Source: a virus
Virus record (IMG/VR): IMGVR_UViG_3300047322_000204
Span: 1 to 56,871 of that record
Length of the DNA: 56,871 nt
Direction: 5' to 3' (one strand)
The notes under the pieces are model-generated. The model saw nothing but the letters and a program-made list of their open reading frames with translations. It was not told the origin of the DNA and ran no database searches. Positions 20,838-28,554 of this stretch are shown in pieces. The position numbers were made by a program, and so were the translations under genes. The stretch's first letter is position 1. Every line of letters starts with the position of its first letter.

Positions 20838-21680
20838 TTGACATCAGTAACCATCCCTCGCTCCATCAGGAGCGCGGAAACGAAACTCGCGGAGCTTGGC
20901 GAGATCGCCGTGGCCACCGAGTGGCATCGAGCAGCCATTGTCGCTGCGTTCGTGCAGCCTGCCAGTCACGGAGGTAACCGCCGTTCAAGTTCAGAATCGA
21001 ACTTGGAAAGTGCCAGCGCCTTCGCCAAGCGGGGCATCATTGGGCTGTCAAGTACTAACAGCGTGCTGCTGTACGCCAGCGCCTGGTTGGAGAAGTTCCC
21101 CCGGCCCGAGCCTGGCAAGAAGGTCACGTTGCCAGACGATGAGTGGCCTCCGACACGCACCGGCACTGACGGCTACAACTCCGAAGAGGGTGCAGCCAAG
21201 ACGATCCAGAAGATCGTGGAGAAACATGGTGCCAAGGCTCTCGCCACGGCGGTCAAGGCCAGCCCCAAGGTGGCCGAAGCATCAGCACAAGCACTGGTCG
21301 AGAAGGGTGACGTTGCCGCACTGTCGAACGCAACAGCAGCGGCATCCAAGAACCGTCAGGTCGAACGCAACCGTCAGCGCCGGGAAGAAGGCATGGGCAA
21401 GGGCCGCACGGTGCAAGGCTCCAAGCCGTCGCCGTTCTCGCCTGATGTGGATGCCTTCATCAACGTGCAGGGCCTTGCCACCGCACTGCGGGCACTGGTG
21501 ACGACCTTCCCGGATGAGTGGGCAGCACTCAGCGACGACGCCAAGAGCAACGACTTCATCGCCGTGTGCGATGACTCGTTCGACAAGATCGAGATCGCAC
21601 TGGCCAACTGCCGCAACATCGTCCACGGCGGTGTGTCGGACAGGGCCATCCTGCACCTGCTGGAAGGCGGGGTGGCGTGA
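20838..21680 (+). CDS. Plus-strand cassette protein 1, putative DNA-binding/partner protein
   Basis: 280 aa from TTG at 20838, chosen because AAGGAG ends six bases upstream. GTG at 20757 has no ribosome binding site. The N-terminal part (ATEWHRAAIVAAFVQP, SASAFAKRGIIGLSSTNSV, WLEKFPRPEPGKKVTLPDDEWPP) resembles actinobacterial plasmid/phage proteins whose N-terminal region reads like a helix-turn-helix that selects a target. Repetitive Ala/Lys helices follow (about 115-185). The C-terminus is helical (DDSFDKIEIALANC). One of only two plus-strand genes. Likely regulatory; exact role unknown. Confidence 0.6.
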   Translation: MTSVTIPRSIRSAETKLAELGEIAVATEWHRAAIVAAFVQPASHGGNRRSSSESNLESASAFAKRGIIGLSSTNSVLLYASAWLEKFPRPEPGKKVTLPDDEWPPTRTGTDGYNSEEGAAKTIQKIVEKHGAKALATAVKASPKVAEASAQALVEKGDVAALSNATAAASKNRQVERNRQRREEGMGKGRTVQGSKPSPFSPDVDAFINVQGLATALRALVTTFPDEWAALSDDAKSNDFIAVCDDSFDKIEIALANCRNIVHGGVSDRAILHLLEGGVA

Positions 21681-22174
21681 TGTCTGACCCACGAACCAAC
21701 GTCGGATACGACCGTATGGTGGACATGATCCGCATCCTCCAGCGCCGAGGGCCGTTGACGATTGACGACCTGTGTTCTCGACTCGGTATCGATCACGCGC
21801 TGTTCAAGAACTGCCGCTACGGCCTCCCAGGCCGACTGGCGTTGGAGGACCAGGGACTCACCATCCCGCGTCCGGTGGCGAAGGAGGGCTATGTCTACAA
21901 GTTGGCCCAGACCTACCGTGCAGGTCCGGCCGCGACGGACGGGGAGCCGAACGTTTGTCAGACCCTCTCGGACACCTTGACCCGGCAGGCCACAATCTAC
22001 ATCGACGTGGAGCGTCTGATCGACTTCCTGCCCAAGGGTGATCCGGTTCGGGCCATGCTGCGCAAGTTGCAGAAGGGCCTCGACCTCGTAGTCACGGAGA
22101 TGGGAGCAGTGGCCAAGAAGACCGACGCTCCGGTATCACAGTGGGGTCAGTTCGTCTTGGACAAGATCGCCTGA
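21680..22174 (+). CDS. Plus-strand cassette protein 2, winged-helix DNA-binding protein
   Basis: 164 aa, ATG in a TGATG overlap with protein 1. Residues about 10-50 (YDRMVDMIRILQRRG, PLTIDDLCSRLGIDHALFK) are a clear winged-helix HTH, and KEGYVYKLA forms the wing. The C-terminal helices (FLPKGDPVRAMLRKLQKGLDLV) may dimerise. Translational coupling suggests a complex with protein 1. It is the best candidate to bind the TGCAAAG half-sites that flank this cassette. Ends at a bidirectional terminator. Confidence 0.66.
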   Translation: MSDPRTNVGYDRMVDMIRILQRRGPLTIDDLCSRLGIDHALFKNCRYGLPGRLALEDQGLTIPRPVAKEGYVYKLAQTYRAGPAATDGEPNVCQTLSDTLTRQATIYIDVERLIDFLPKGDPVRAMLRKLQKGLDLVVTEMGAVAKKTDAPVSQWGQFVLDKIA

Positions 22175-22183
22175 AAGTGAGAA

Positions 22184-22205
22184 GGCGGGGCCTCGCGGCC
22201 CCGCC
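22184..22205. terminator. Bidirectional terminator between convergent genes
   Basis: GGCGGGGCC and GGCCCCGCC form a perfect 9-bp stem with loop TCGC. It separates the plus-strand cassette (stop 22174) from the minus-strand gene ending at 22232. Confidence 0.7.
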
Positions 22206-22231
22206 CTCAAAGCCCTCGTGTAAAGGCGGCT

Positions 22232-23263
22232 TCAAGATACACCCTGCGGTGGCACAACCCGCCACACCCGTTCGCCACCGAGCAGCGGCTTGGTCGGATC
22301 GCCCTTGCGATACGCCGGGATCAGCGTCAGCCTGCGCAGTGAGCGCTGCGGCCCGTAGGCCTGCCAGCGCCAGTGCGGGCTGACCACCCAGGAGTGGTGC
22401 CATTCACGGCCCCTGCCCTCACCGGAGGTCGGCTGGTCGAGACGTGGGCCACGCAGCGTCATCACCTGCACGTCGGCGCGGTAGCCCTTGCGTGTCGAGC
22501 GCCGAGCAATCTCACGCGGCATCGGTTCATGCACCAGCGACACCACAGGAGTGCGTGTGATCGCCCACAGCGCTGAGAGCAGCTTGCGGTCCTCGATCAT
22601 CGACTGCTGCGCCGCTGGGCTGAACCTGGGCGCTCCTGGGGTCATCTCGGTGACCAGCCTGCCGTTGATCCAATCGGTGCGTCCGAGGTAGGTGAAGATG
22701 TTGCCGGTCATGGCATGTGGCTCACGCATAGCCAGTCCAATGTCCTCGGTCAGCAGGCCGAACATGTTGGCGTGGCGCTCCATGGAGATGGCGTCGAGGC
22801 CATTGTCCAAGCTGGAGCGGTGCCAGATGCCGATGCCAAGGCCGACACGTCCTGGTGTGCCGTCCTGAGACAGCCACTTGCCTTCCTCCAGCTTGGAGGC
22901 ACCTTCCGGTGGAATCGTCACCGGACCCCAGTGGATCGCAGAGACACGGACTTCCTTGCCTGGTATCTCAGCGTCGGTACCGAGCAGGTCCTGTTCAAAG
23001 ACGGCGAAGCCACAAGGGGTCGGCACGTCTTTCCAGTTGAAGGTCAGGTCGTCGGGGATCGTCGGCGCAGACACGGCCAACAGATCGCAGGTGCTCTTCT
23101 CCACCCACCACAGTTGCGCTGCCGGTAACACTTCATAGATGAAGCGGTGATCGCGCAGGTACTTGGTGTAACGGGAAGTCGGTTTGTAAATCTCGCTCAA
23201 CCACATGCGCACCTCGGGGAGGTCCCGAGGCCCGTTGCACTGTGGGAGGTTGACGGTGGCCAT
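22232..23263 (-). CDS. Conserved actinophage-type protein of unknown function
   Basis: 343 aa from ATG at 23263. TATACT lies six bases upstream and there is no Shine-Dalgarno. The end HWRWQAYGPQRSLRRLTLIPAY is a motif I associate with actinobacterial and actinophage proteins of unknown function. The middle has RHANMFGLLTEDIGLAMREPHAM and WHRSSLDNGLDAI. No catalytic signature recognised. Its promoter carries a 29-bp dyad with the same half-site found beside the Y-RNA promoter, so it is probably co-regulated with the plus-strand cassette. Confidence 0.65.
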   Translation of the reverse strand: MATVNLPQCNGPRDLPEVRMWLSEIYKPTSRYTKYLRDHRFIYEVLPAAQLWWVEKSTCDLLAVSAPTIPDDLTFNWKDVPTPCGFAVFEQDLLGTDAEIPGKEVRVSAIHWGPVTIPPEGASKLEEGKWLSQDGTPGRVGLGIGIWHRSSLDNGLDAISMERHANMFGLLTEDIGLAMREPHAMTGNIFTYLGRTDWINGRLVTEMTPGAPRFSPAAQQSMIEDRKLLSALWAITRTPVVSLVHEPMPREIARRSTRKGYRADVQVMTLRGPRLDQPTSGEGRGREWHHSWVVSPHWRWQAYGPQRSLRRLTLIPAYRKGDPTKPLLGGERVWRVVPPQGVS

Positions 23264-23291
23264 GTGCAAAGTATATCACATGCTTTGCACA
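23263..23291. promoter_or_regulatory. 29-bp dyad operator TGTGCAAAG-N11-CTTTGCACA
   Basis: Perfect 9-base arms (23263-23271 and 23283-23291) spanning the -10 and start codon of the 22232 gene. Half-site shared with 20661-20711. Confidence 0.68.
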
Positions 23292-23297
23292 CGACAA
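23270..23297 (-). promoter_or_regulatory. Promoter of the 22232 gene (leaderless type)
   Basis: -35 TTGTCG (23292-23297), 16-base spacer, -10 TATACT (23270-23275), six bases to ATG. Dyad operator overlaps it; a GGTATCACA motif lies at 23301-23309 directly upstream. Confidence 0.6.
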
Positions 23298-23304
23298 CCT
23301 GGTA

Positions 23305-23607
23305 TCACACTTCGACGTAGTGCTCCATATCGGCATATCCGACGAAGTTGAGGCGCGTGGACCCGGCGATCCGGTCGCCGTGAATGTGGCGCTGAGTCAG
23401 CAGAACGTCCCGAAGTGTCGAGTCATCACGTGGTGTCTCGATGTCCACCACGTCACCGTTCTCAAACAGGAAGCGGTGCAGGTACACGGGCACGTAGTGC
23501 TTGCCGTCGATGATCTTCGGTTCAGGCTTGACCAACGTCAGGTCCGGCTTGGGCTTGGGCGCTGTCTTCTTGGTGGCGCGCTTGGTAGGTGTGGGCTTTG
23601 ATTCCAT
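23305..23607 (-). CDS. Hypothetical basic-N-terminus protein, 100 aa
   Basis: ATG at 23607 with GGGG nearby (ATG 23616 is possible). Begins MESKPTPTKRATKKTAPKPK (Lys/Pro-rich, disordered). A compact domain follows: KIIDGKHYVPVYLHRFLFENGDVVD and TRLNFVGYADMEHYVEV. Not recognised. Starts just after the terminator at 23626-23651, so it may have its own promoter, not identified. Confidence 0.55.
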   Translation of the reverse strand: MESKPTPTKRATKKTAPKPKPDLTLVKPEPKIIDGKHYVPVYLHRFLFENGDVVDIETPRDDSTLRDVLLTQRHIHGDRIAGSTRLNFVGYADMEHYVEV

Positions 23608-23625
23608 GCCCCACATTCAACCACA

Positions 23626-23651
23626 AAGGGCGGGGCCGAAGCCCCGCCCTT
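23626..23651 (-). terminator. Strong hairpin terminator after the vWA gene
   Basis: GGGCGGGGC and GCCCCGCCC form a 9-bp stem closed by a TTCG tetraloop on the minus strand, extended by A-T pairs and followed by TTTGTGG. Ends the virion operon. Confidence 0.72.
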
Positions 23652-23670
23652 GTCTCTCGCACCCCGATGC

Positions 23671-24330
23671 TCAGGTAGGTGTGACGTTACCTTCATCATC
23701 GACTTCGACGTTGGCACCGCTCATGTCGCGCTCCACACCACCACGCACGTTGGCCATGTGATAGCTGGTGCTGTCGTAGGTCGCTGCATAGGACGCCGCA
23801 GTGTGCGCCGCCTTGGTGACGTTGCCGAAGCCGAGGTTGTGTCCTTGGGCAAAGGTGTCAGGTCCCATACCCAAGAACACGAACTCCCAGGAGAACTCGT
23901 CGGTCTGACGCTTGATCATCTCCTGGATGGCCGTCCTGGTGAACTCGCGAGAGGCGTTCTCCATGCCATCCGTCTGGACGACGAAGAACACGTGCGCAGG
24001 GCGCTGATCTTCCGACAGCGCCGCCAGCTTGATGCCGGTTTCGTTGATCGCCCTGCCGATGGCGTCGAGCAGAGCGGTGTTGCCGCGAGGCTGCAGCCGG
24101 TACCTCGGAGCCGCCTTCAAGTCACCATCATGGACGACGTGATACCACGGTTGGTCACCCAGGTGGTCCCGTGTGGCATCGAACTCGACCAGCAGCAGCG
24201 TGGCATCGCCAGGGACCTCTTGTTGGTCCTTGATGAATGCGTTGACTGCTCCCTCTGCATCGGAACGAACCGAGGACATCGAGCCACTGCGATCACAGAC
24301 GAGGGTGATGTGCGAATAGTCAGACTTCAC
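23671..24330 (-). CDS. von Willebrand A-domain protein
   Basis: 219 aa, GTG with GGAGG six bases upstream. It begins YSHITLVCDRSGSMSS (MIDAS D-x-S-x-S at about residues 13-17), with NTALLDAIGRAI and FFVVQTDGMENAS supplying the remaining metal-coordinating residues. The C-terminal tail is acidic. A stand-alone vWA domain mediates protein-protein contacts. Four genes away, Ro60 also ends in a vWA domain. It overlaps the 24320 gene by 11 bases and closes the late operon. Partner unknown. Confidence 0.8.
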   Translation of the reverse strand: MKSDYSHITLVCDRSGSMSSVRSDAEGAVNAFIKDQQEVPGDATLLLVEFDATRDHLGDQPWYHVVHDGDLKAAPRYRLQPRGNTALLDAIGRAINETGIKLAALSEDQRPAHVFFVVQTDGMENASREFTRTAIQEMIKRQTDEFSWEFVFLGMGPDTFAQGHNLGFGNVTKAAHTAASYAATYDSTSYHMANVRGGVERDMSGANVEVDDEGNVTPT

Positions 24331-25201
24331 TGAGTGCCTCCTTTAGGCCTCGGAGGAACTTCGACGCGATCAACGCCGCCAGTTCCTCGATGTCGAAGCC
24401 ATTGATACTAGCACTTCCCCCCACTTCCGGTGAGGGGGTGATTTCGGCAGCCGGTGCCTCTGGCTTGGCCTCACCGAGGATGGCCTCAATGTAGGTGTTC
24501 ATCCTGGTCCGCGGCGGGAGAGTGATGCCCAGGTTGGAGGCCACTTCCTTGAGTTGGTCGAGGTCCATGTCTTCCAGGGCTGCCCGAGAAGGAGCGGCAG
24601 CAGCGGCGGAGGGCGTTTCATCTTCCTCCGATACCTTGGTATCCGCCTTGGCCTGGGCAGCGGCCTTCTTGACAGGTGCCTTCTTGGCCACCGACTTCGC
24701 TGGCTCTTCCACTTCTTCCTCCTTTGGCTCTTCGCCGTCGCCGCTCAGGTCTACCTCAACCAGGCCGTCGTTGAAGGCCCGGATCGGGAACTCGGCGTCG
24801 TACACCGACTGGCACACGGCGTTGAGCCAGCGGTCCTCTTCGGCTTCCGGATCGGACGACACGAACAGGGCCAGCACCTCTGCCTCTTCGCCCTCTTCGG
24901 GCTTCTCCTTGAGCAGGTTGACGACCTTCTGGGCGAGCCGCTTGGCGGTGTGAACCTCTTGCGGCTGGCTGTAGATCGCATCCATGTTGGCTTCGTCATC
25001 GGTGATGACCTCGTAGTAGATGTCGTTCTTCTCCAACCAGGTGACCATCGCCTTGTCGGTATCGGTCGGCTCAGCCTTGCCCTGCAGCAAGAACCAGAAT
25101 GTGTTACCAGCCTTCTCGTCCGCCTTCCAGATATCCGCCAGCGTCTCGGTCAACTCCTTGCGCTCCATCTCACCGTCGCCAAGTACAGCGTGCATTGTCA
25201 C
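24320..25201 (-). CDS. Late-operon protein with Lys/Ala linker and Rho-N/SAP-like end
   Basis: 293 aa from GTG at 25201 (AAGGAG eight bases upstream; ATG at 25195 is possible). The N-terminal alpha/beta domain (about 1-150: WFLLQGKAEPTDTDKAMV, VLALFVSSDPEAEEDRWL) is followed by an Ala/Lys/Glu-rich linker (about 160-205). An LEDMDLDQLKEVASNLGI helix-extended-loop-helix resembles Rho-N/SAP nucleic-acid-binding motifs. Function not recognised. Confidence 0.6.
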   Translation of the reverse strand: MTMHAVLGDGEMERKELTETLADIWKADEKAGNTFWFLLQGKAEPTDTDKAMVTWLEKNDIYYEVITDDEANMDAIYSQPQEVHTAKRLAQKVVNLLKEKPEEGEEAEVLALFVSSDPEAEEDRWLNAVCQSVYDAEFPIRAFNDGLVEVDLSGDGEEPKEEEVEEPAKSVAKKAPVKKAAAQAKADTKVSEEDETPSAAAAAPSRAALEDMDLDQLKEVASNLGITLPPRTRMNTYIEAILGEAKPEAPAAEITPSPEVGGSASINGFDIEELAALIASKFLRGLKEALSEV

Positions 25202-25249
25202 GAAATGTTCTCCTTCGTTTCCCAACCGGCGACTGCCGGAAGTCAGAGA

Positions 25250-25510
25250 TTAGCGCCTGGGGTTGCGCCGTAGAACATTCGTCTTGATGGCGTCACGAGT
25301 TACTAGGAGCACATCACCGATGAGAAGAAGAAGACTGGCGGCTCCGGCTAACCCAACGCCATACCACCAGGTTGTCGGATCGACCAGTGCCGCCCCGCCC
25401 ATCCCAAACATCATCATCAGGATCGGAGGGAACCATTCGGGTGTGGTAACGAGCAGAATCAGTAGGTTCCACAACAGCCACAGTCCAAGGATGATCCACA
25501 GGTACGCCAT
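25250..25510 (-). CDS. Small membrane protein, holin candidate
   Basis: 86 aa. Hydrophobic segments at about residues 2-22 (MAYLWIILGLWLLWNLLILL), 28-43 and 50-70 (GVGLAGAASLLLLIGDVLLV) predict two or three membrane helices with a basic C-terminus (VLRRNPRR). It lies at the end of the baseplate genes. Size, topology and position suit a holin, but no endolysin was identified beside it, so this is tentative. Confidence 0.55.
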   Translation of the reverse strand: MAYLWIILGLWLLWNLLILLVTTPEWFPPILMMMFGMGGAALVDPTTWWYGVGLAGAASLLLLIGDVLLVTRDAIKTNVLRRNPRR

Positions 25511-25519
25511 CTGGCGATG

Positions 25520-26917
25520 CTAGACCCACGGGTTGACGACTCCGGTGGTGTCGTTCGGGCCTGTTCGGTATGGTATCACACCAGCAGACTTGGGAGGAAC
25601 GGGAGCACGGAGGTCGCCGGGGTAGAACACATCGATGTGCGGAACCACCTGCACACCTGCCGGGACCCACTGATAAACGAGGCCCCACAGGGCCACATCG
25701 TCATCGGTGAGGATGGCATCAGCGTTGGCCACGTTGGTGTCGGTAGCGAACAAGCGGCCCATCACGGCGCGACGGTTGCTGTACCACATGCTGTAGCTCG
25801 CCCCTTGCCGGTTGGAGCCGCCGTACCAGAAGTAGGAGTCCGGAGCGCCGTACTTCTCATCGCCATCGAAGTAGTCCCAGTCCTTGAGATACCCACGCTC
25901 GACCAACACCTGGTCGATGGTGAACGCTGCTTTGGACTCGATGCGCAGCATCGCCGTGTGTGCTTGGAAGCCTTGTCGCAGGCAGGCGATGTGGGTCCAC
26001 ACGTTGGGCTGCAACGTCCATGTTTCGGTGCCCCAATCGACACCAGTGCCGCGGTAGTCACGGTCCCAGTAGACGAGGCCGATCTTGGTATCACCAGTGC
26101 CCTTGGCCATCAACTGGATCGTCCACTCTTCATGGTCGGAGTCACCAAGCAACGTCGGGAAGATGTTGGACTCGGCAATGGTGCCGCCAAATTGTCCAGC
26201 CCAGGTGCCTGCGCCAGGCGCGCCACCAGCCACTCTGGTGATCGCTCCGTTGCTCGACCAGAAGCCTGTCCCCGGCAGTTCAAAGCTCGGATTGGCAGCC
26301 ATGTTGGCGCGCTGCGGGTACAGCCAAACGTGCGTGGTGTTCGCCGCCTCGTAGGCAGGCGGTCCTTTGAACATCGCCAGCGGCCCTTCTACCGGCTGAA
26401 CCTGTGCGCCGCCTGTCGGCACCGCCCAACTGAACAGATAGCGGTTGGTCGAATCAGGGAACTTGGTATCAGGCTGAGCGGTCAACGCATCTACCGGATA
26501 GACGTTCTGGAACAGCCCGGTCGGCGTGTTGGAGACGAAGATCAACGGGTTGACCACTCCGGCCAAGGTGCCGACGTACTGCACACCGATGGCTGAGATA
26601 CCAACTGGCAGAGTGAGATCGGTGAACGGGTACTGCGAGAACATCACGTAGCGGCTGTTGTTGTCCGGTGGGGCCAAGGTGCGCACGCTGACAGAAACGC
26701 TGCGGCTGTTGAATGGATACCCCGGTATCCCAGCAACCTCATCCCAGCCGGTGATCGCTTCCAGGTCGGCCACAGTCCTGACACCGAGATACGGGGTGAC
26801 GCTGCCGCTCAGCGACGGCGCAGTGCGCCACAGGACGACGCGGACGTTGGCAGCGTTCATCAGGTTCAAGTTGGCAGTCAGTTGCTGCCGGAAGAAGTCG
26901 GTGAAGAAGAAAGCCAA
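25520..26917 (-). CDS. Baseplate/tail protein with carbohydrate-binding-like domain
   Basis: 465 aa, TTG start with AGGGGG four bases upstream. The N-terminal segment MAFFFTDFFRQQLTANLNL resembles baseplate periphery proteins. From about residue 205 (NMAANPSFELPGTGFWSSNG) a jelly-roll module typical of CBM4-like domains begins. The C-terminus is Trp/Tyr-rich (WYGGSNRQGASYSMWYSN). It follows the gpI-like gene, so a receptor-contact role at the baseplate is inferred. Confidence 0.62.
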   Translation of the reverse strand: MAFFFTDFFRQQLTANLNLMNAANVRVVLWRTAPSLSGSVTPYLGVRTVADLEAITGWDEVAGIPGYPFNSRSVSVSVRTLAPPDNNSRYVMFSQYPFTDLTLPVGISAIGVQYVGTLAGVVNPLIFVSNTPTGLFQNVYPVDALTAQPDTKFPDSTNRYLFSWAVPTGGAQVQPVEGPLAMFKGPPAYEAANTTHVWLYPQRANMAANPSFELPGTGFWSSNGAITRVAGGAPGAGTWAGQFGGTIAESNIFPTLLGDSDHEEWTIQLMAKGTGDTKIGLVYWDRDYRGTGVDWGTETWTLQPNVWTHIACLRQGFQAHTAMLRIESKAAFTIDQVLVERGYLKDWDYFDGDEKYGAPDSYFWYGGSNRQGASYSMWYSNRRAVMGRLFATDTNVANADAILTDDDVALWGLVYQWVPAGVQVVPHIDVFYPGDLRAPVPPKSAGVIPYRTGPNDTTGVVNPWV

Positions 26918-26925
26918 GGGTCCCC

Positions 26926-28554
26926 CTACGAACTCTTCTGCGGTGCGCCGAGGACGAAGCCGGTGAACCCGGCCTTCGGTGCGCCGAGCTTCTCGGCAGC
27001 ATCGCCCATGGTGAGAAATCGATCAGGGGCCACGGTGGTCACCGGAGCATCGCTGTCCTGGGTGTAGGCCACGGCAGCGGCAAAGTCGGTGTACGGCGAG
27101 CGCCCAGAGGTTGCCCCGCCTGTCTGACGGGTGGAGAGGAACACCGCTGGGATGAGGTACACAGCGTTCGCCGGAGCGGAGCCGGACACCTGCAGCAGGT
27201 TCCAGTTGAGATCGAGGACCACCGGAATACCTGCCAGCTTGCTGATCAGGCCGTTGGGCTGGCCAGAAGCATCGAACCACATCAGGTACGGCGTGGCCGT
27301 CTCGGAGGCCTTCTCGCTCTTGACCCAGATGCTGAAAGCAAAGGTCTGCCCCGGCTCGACAGGGACGCCCCCATACAGTGGTATCACTTCTCGATCCACC
27401 ACAGGAGGGCCGAGGTCCCGGTGGATGCCGTCCCCACAGGTGATCAAGATGTTCTGCGTCTGCACCGACTGCTGGGTATCGACACGCATCACACCGCGGG
27501 CACTGGGAGCGCCTGGCGGGGTAGCGATTGTCGTCAAGTTGACCATCTTCACCTCTGTCCACGTCACCGTAGTCAGAGCAGCGTTGGTGTTCGGATGGAC
27601 GGGCACCCAGTTGCCGGTGCCGGTGAAGAAATCGCTGTCGTCGTTGAGCAGCATCTCGTTGGAGCCACGGACGACATCGCACTCGTACTTGGATGCCGTC
27701 TCAACCAGATGCTGCAGGCCCTTGGCAGTTCCTCGTTCCTGGTGCAGATTGGAGATGTTGGCAATCAAAGCCCGGTATCGGATGTCACCGAGGCCCGCCT
27801 CGTAGGGATGCCCGTAGTTGGCACCGAGGTGCTTGAGCAATGCCACCGGCGTCATGTCGATGTGATGCAGTTCCAACAGCGACTCCACGAAGCCGCGGGT
27901 GTTGTCCATGTAGAAGCCGAAGATATTGAGAAACTGGCGCAGGAAGCCGTCGTTCACTCGGTAGTTGTCGTCAGTCCATTGGTAGAACGGAGGCACTCCG
28001 TCCCACAGGTGGCCCTGGTGCCCGTAGTTGGCCGGGAGCAGGCAGCCATCGGTCATGTAGGCAACCCAGTCGGTCGTCACTCGGAAGAACAGCGTGTAGT
28101 AGTACCAACGGCCCGAGGGGAGCGCCCCGTCGTGAATCACTGGCGGGTCGGGCATCTCGATGTTGGAGCCGTCAGCGTTCTCGCCGCCCAATGCTTTGCG
28201 CGTCCCTCGGAACACCGTCTGGCCCTCGCTCGGTGTGCTCGGATGACCGTACGACGAGCGCACCAGGGCTACCTCTTCCCAGACCATGGCGATGGTCACC
28301 GGCCAGCCCCACACGATCTCGACAGTGTGATAGTCGATCTCGTCGGAGCCTTCGGCGTAGGGCTTGCAGAACAACAGGCCGGTGCCGATTGCCGCTGAGA
28401 CGTTGACGGTCTGCGTCGGGTTGCGCAGGGCGGTGCTCGGCAGCGTGATGACGCTGGAGCCACGCGTGTAGTCACCACCTGTGACGACCCCGTACGTGCT
28501 CCGTCGAACACGGAAGGCCGGGTTGTCGTACCCTGCGGGCCAGAAGTCGCTCAC
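26926..28554 (-). CDS. P2 gpI-like tail protein with C-terminal binding domain
   Basis: 542 aa from GTG in a GTGA overlap; further upstream codons are shadow. Residues about 190-300 (FLRQFLNIFGFYMDNTRGFV, VALLKHLGANYGHPYEAGLG, RYRALIANISNLHQERGT) match the tail protein I pattern that follows gpJ. A jelly-roll-like module with NDDSDFFTGTGNW and a C-terminal extension complete it. It probably completes the baseplate wedge and displays a binding domain. Confidence 0.75.
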   Translation of the reverse strand: MSDFWPAGYDNPAFRVRRSTYGVVTGGDYTRGSSVITLPSTALRNPTQTVNVSAAIGTGLLFCKPYAEGSDEIDYHTVEIVWGWPVTIAMVWEEVALVRSSYGHPSTPSEGQTVFRGTRKALGGENADGSNIEMPDPPVIHDGALPSGRWYYYTLFFRVTTDWVAYMTDGCLLPANYGHQGHLWDGVPPFYQWTDDNYRVNDGFLRQFLNIFGFYMDNTRGFVESLLELHHIDMTPVALLKHLGANYGHPYEAGLGDIRYRALIANISNLHQERGTAKGLQHLVETASKYECDVVRGSNEMLLNDDSDFFTGTGNWVPVHPNTNAALTTVTWTEVKMVNLTTIATPPGAPSARGVMRVDTQQSVQTQNILITCGDGIHRDLGPPVVDREVIPLYGGVPVEPGQTFAFSIWVKSEKASETATPYLMWFDASGQPNGLISKLAGIPVVLDLNWNLLQVSGSAPANAVYLIPAVFLSTRQTGGATSGRSPYTDFAAAVAYTQDSDAPVTTVAPDRFLTMGDAAEKLGAPKAGFTGFVLGAPQKSS

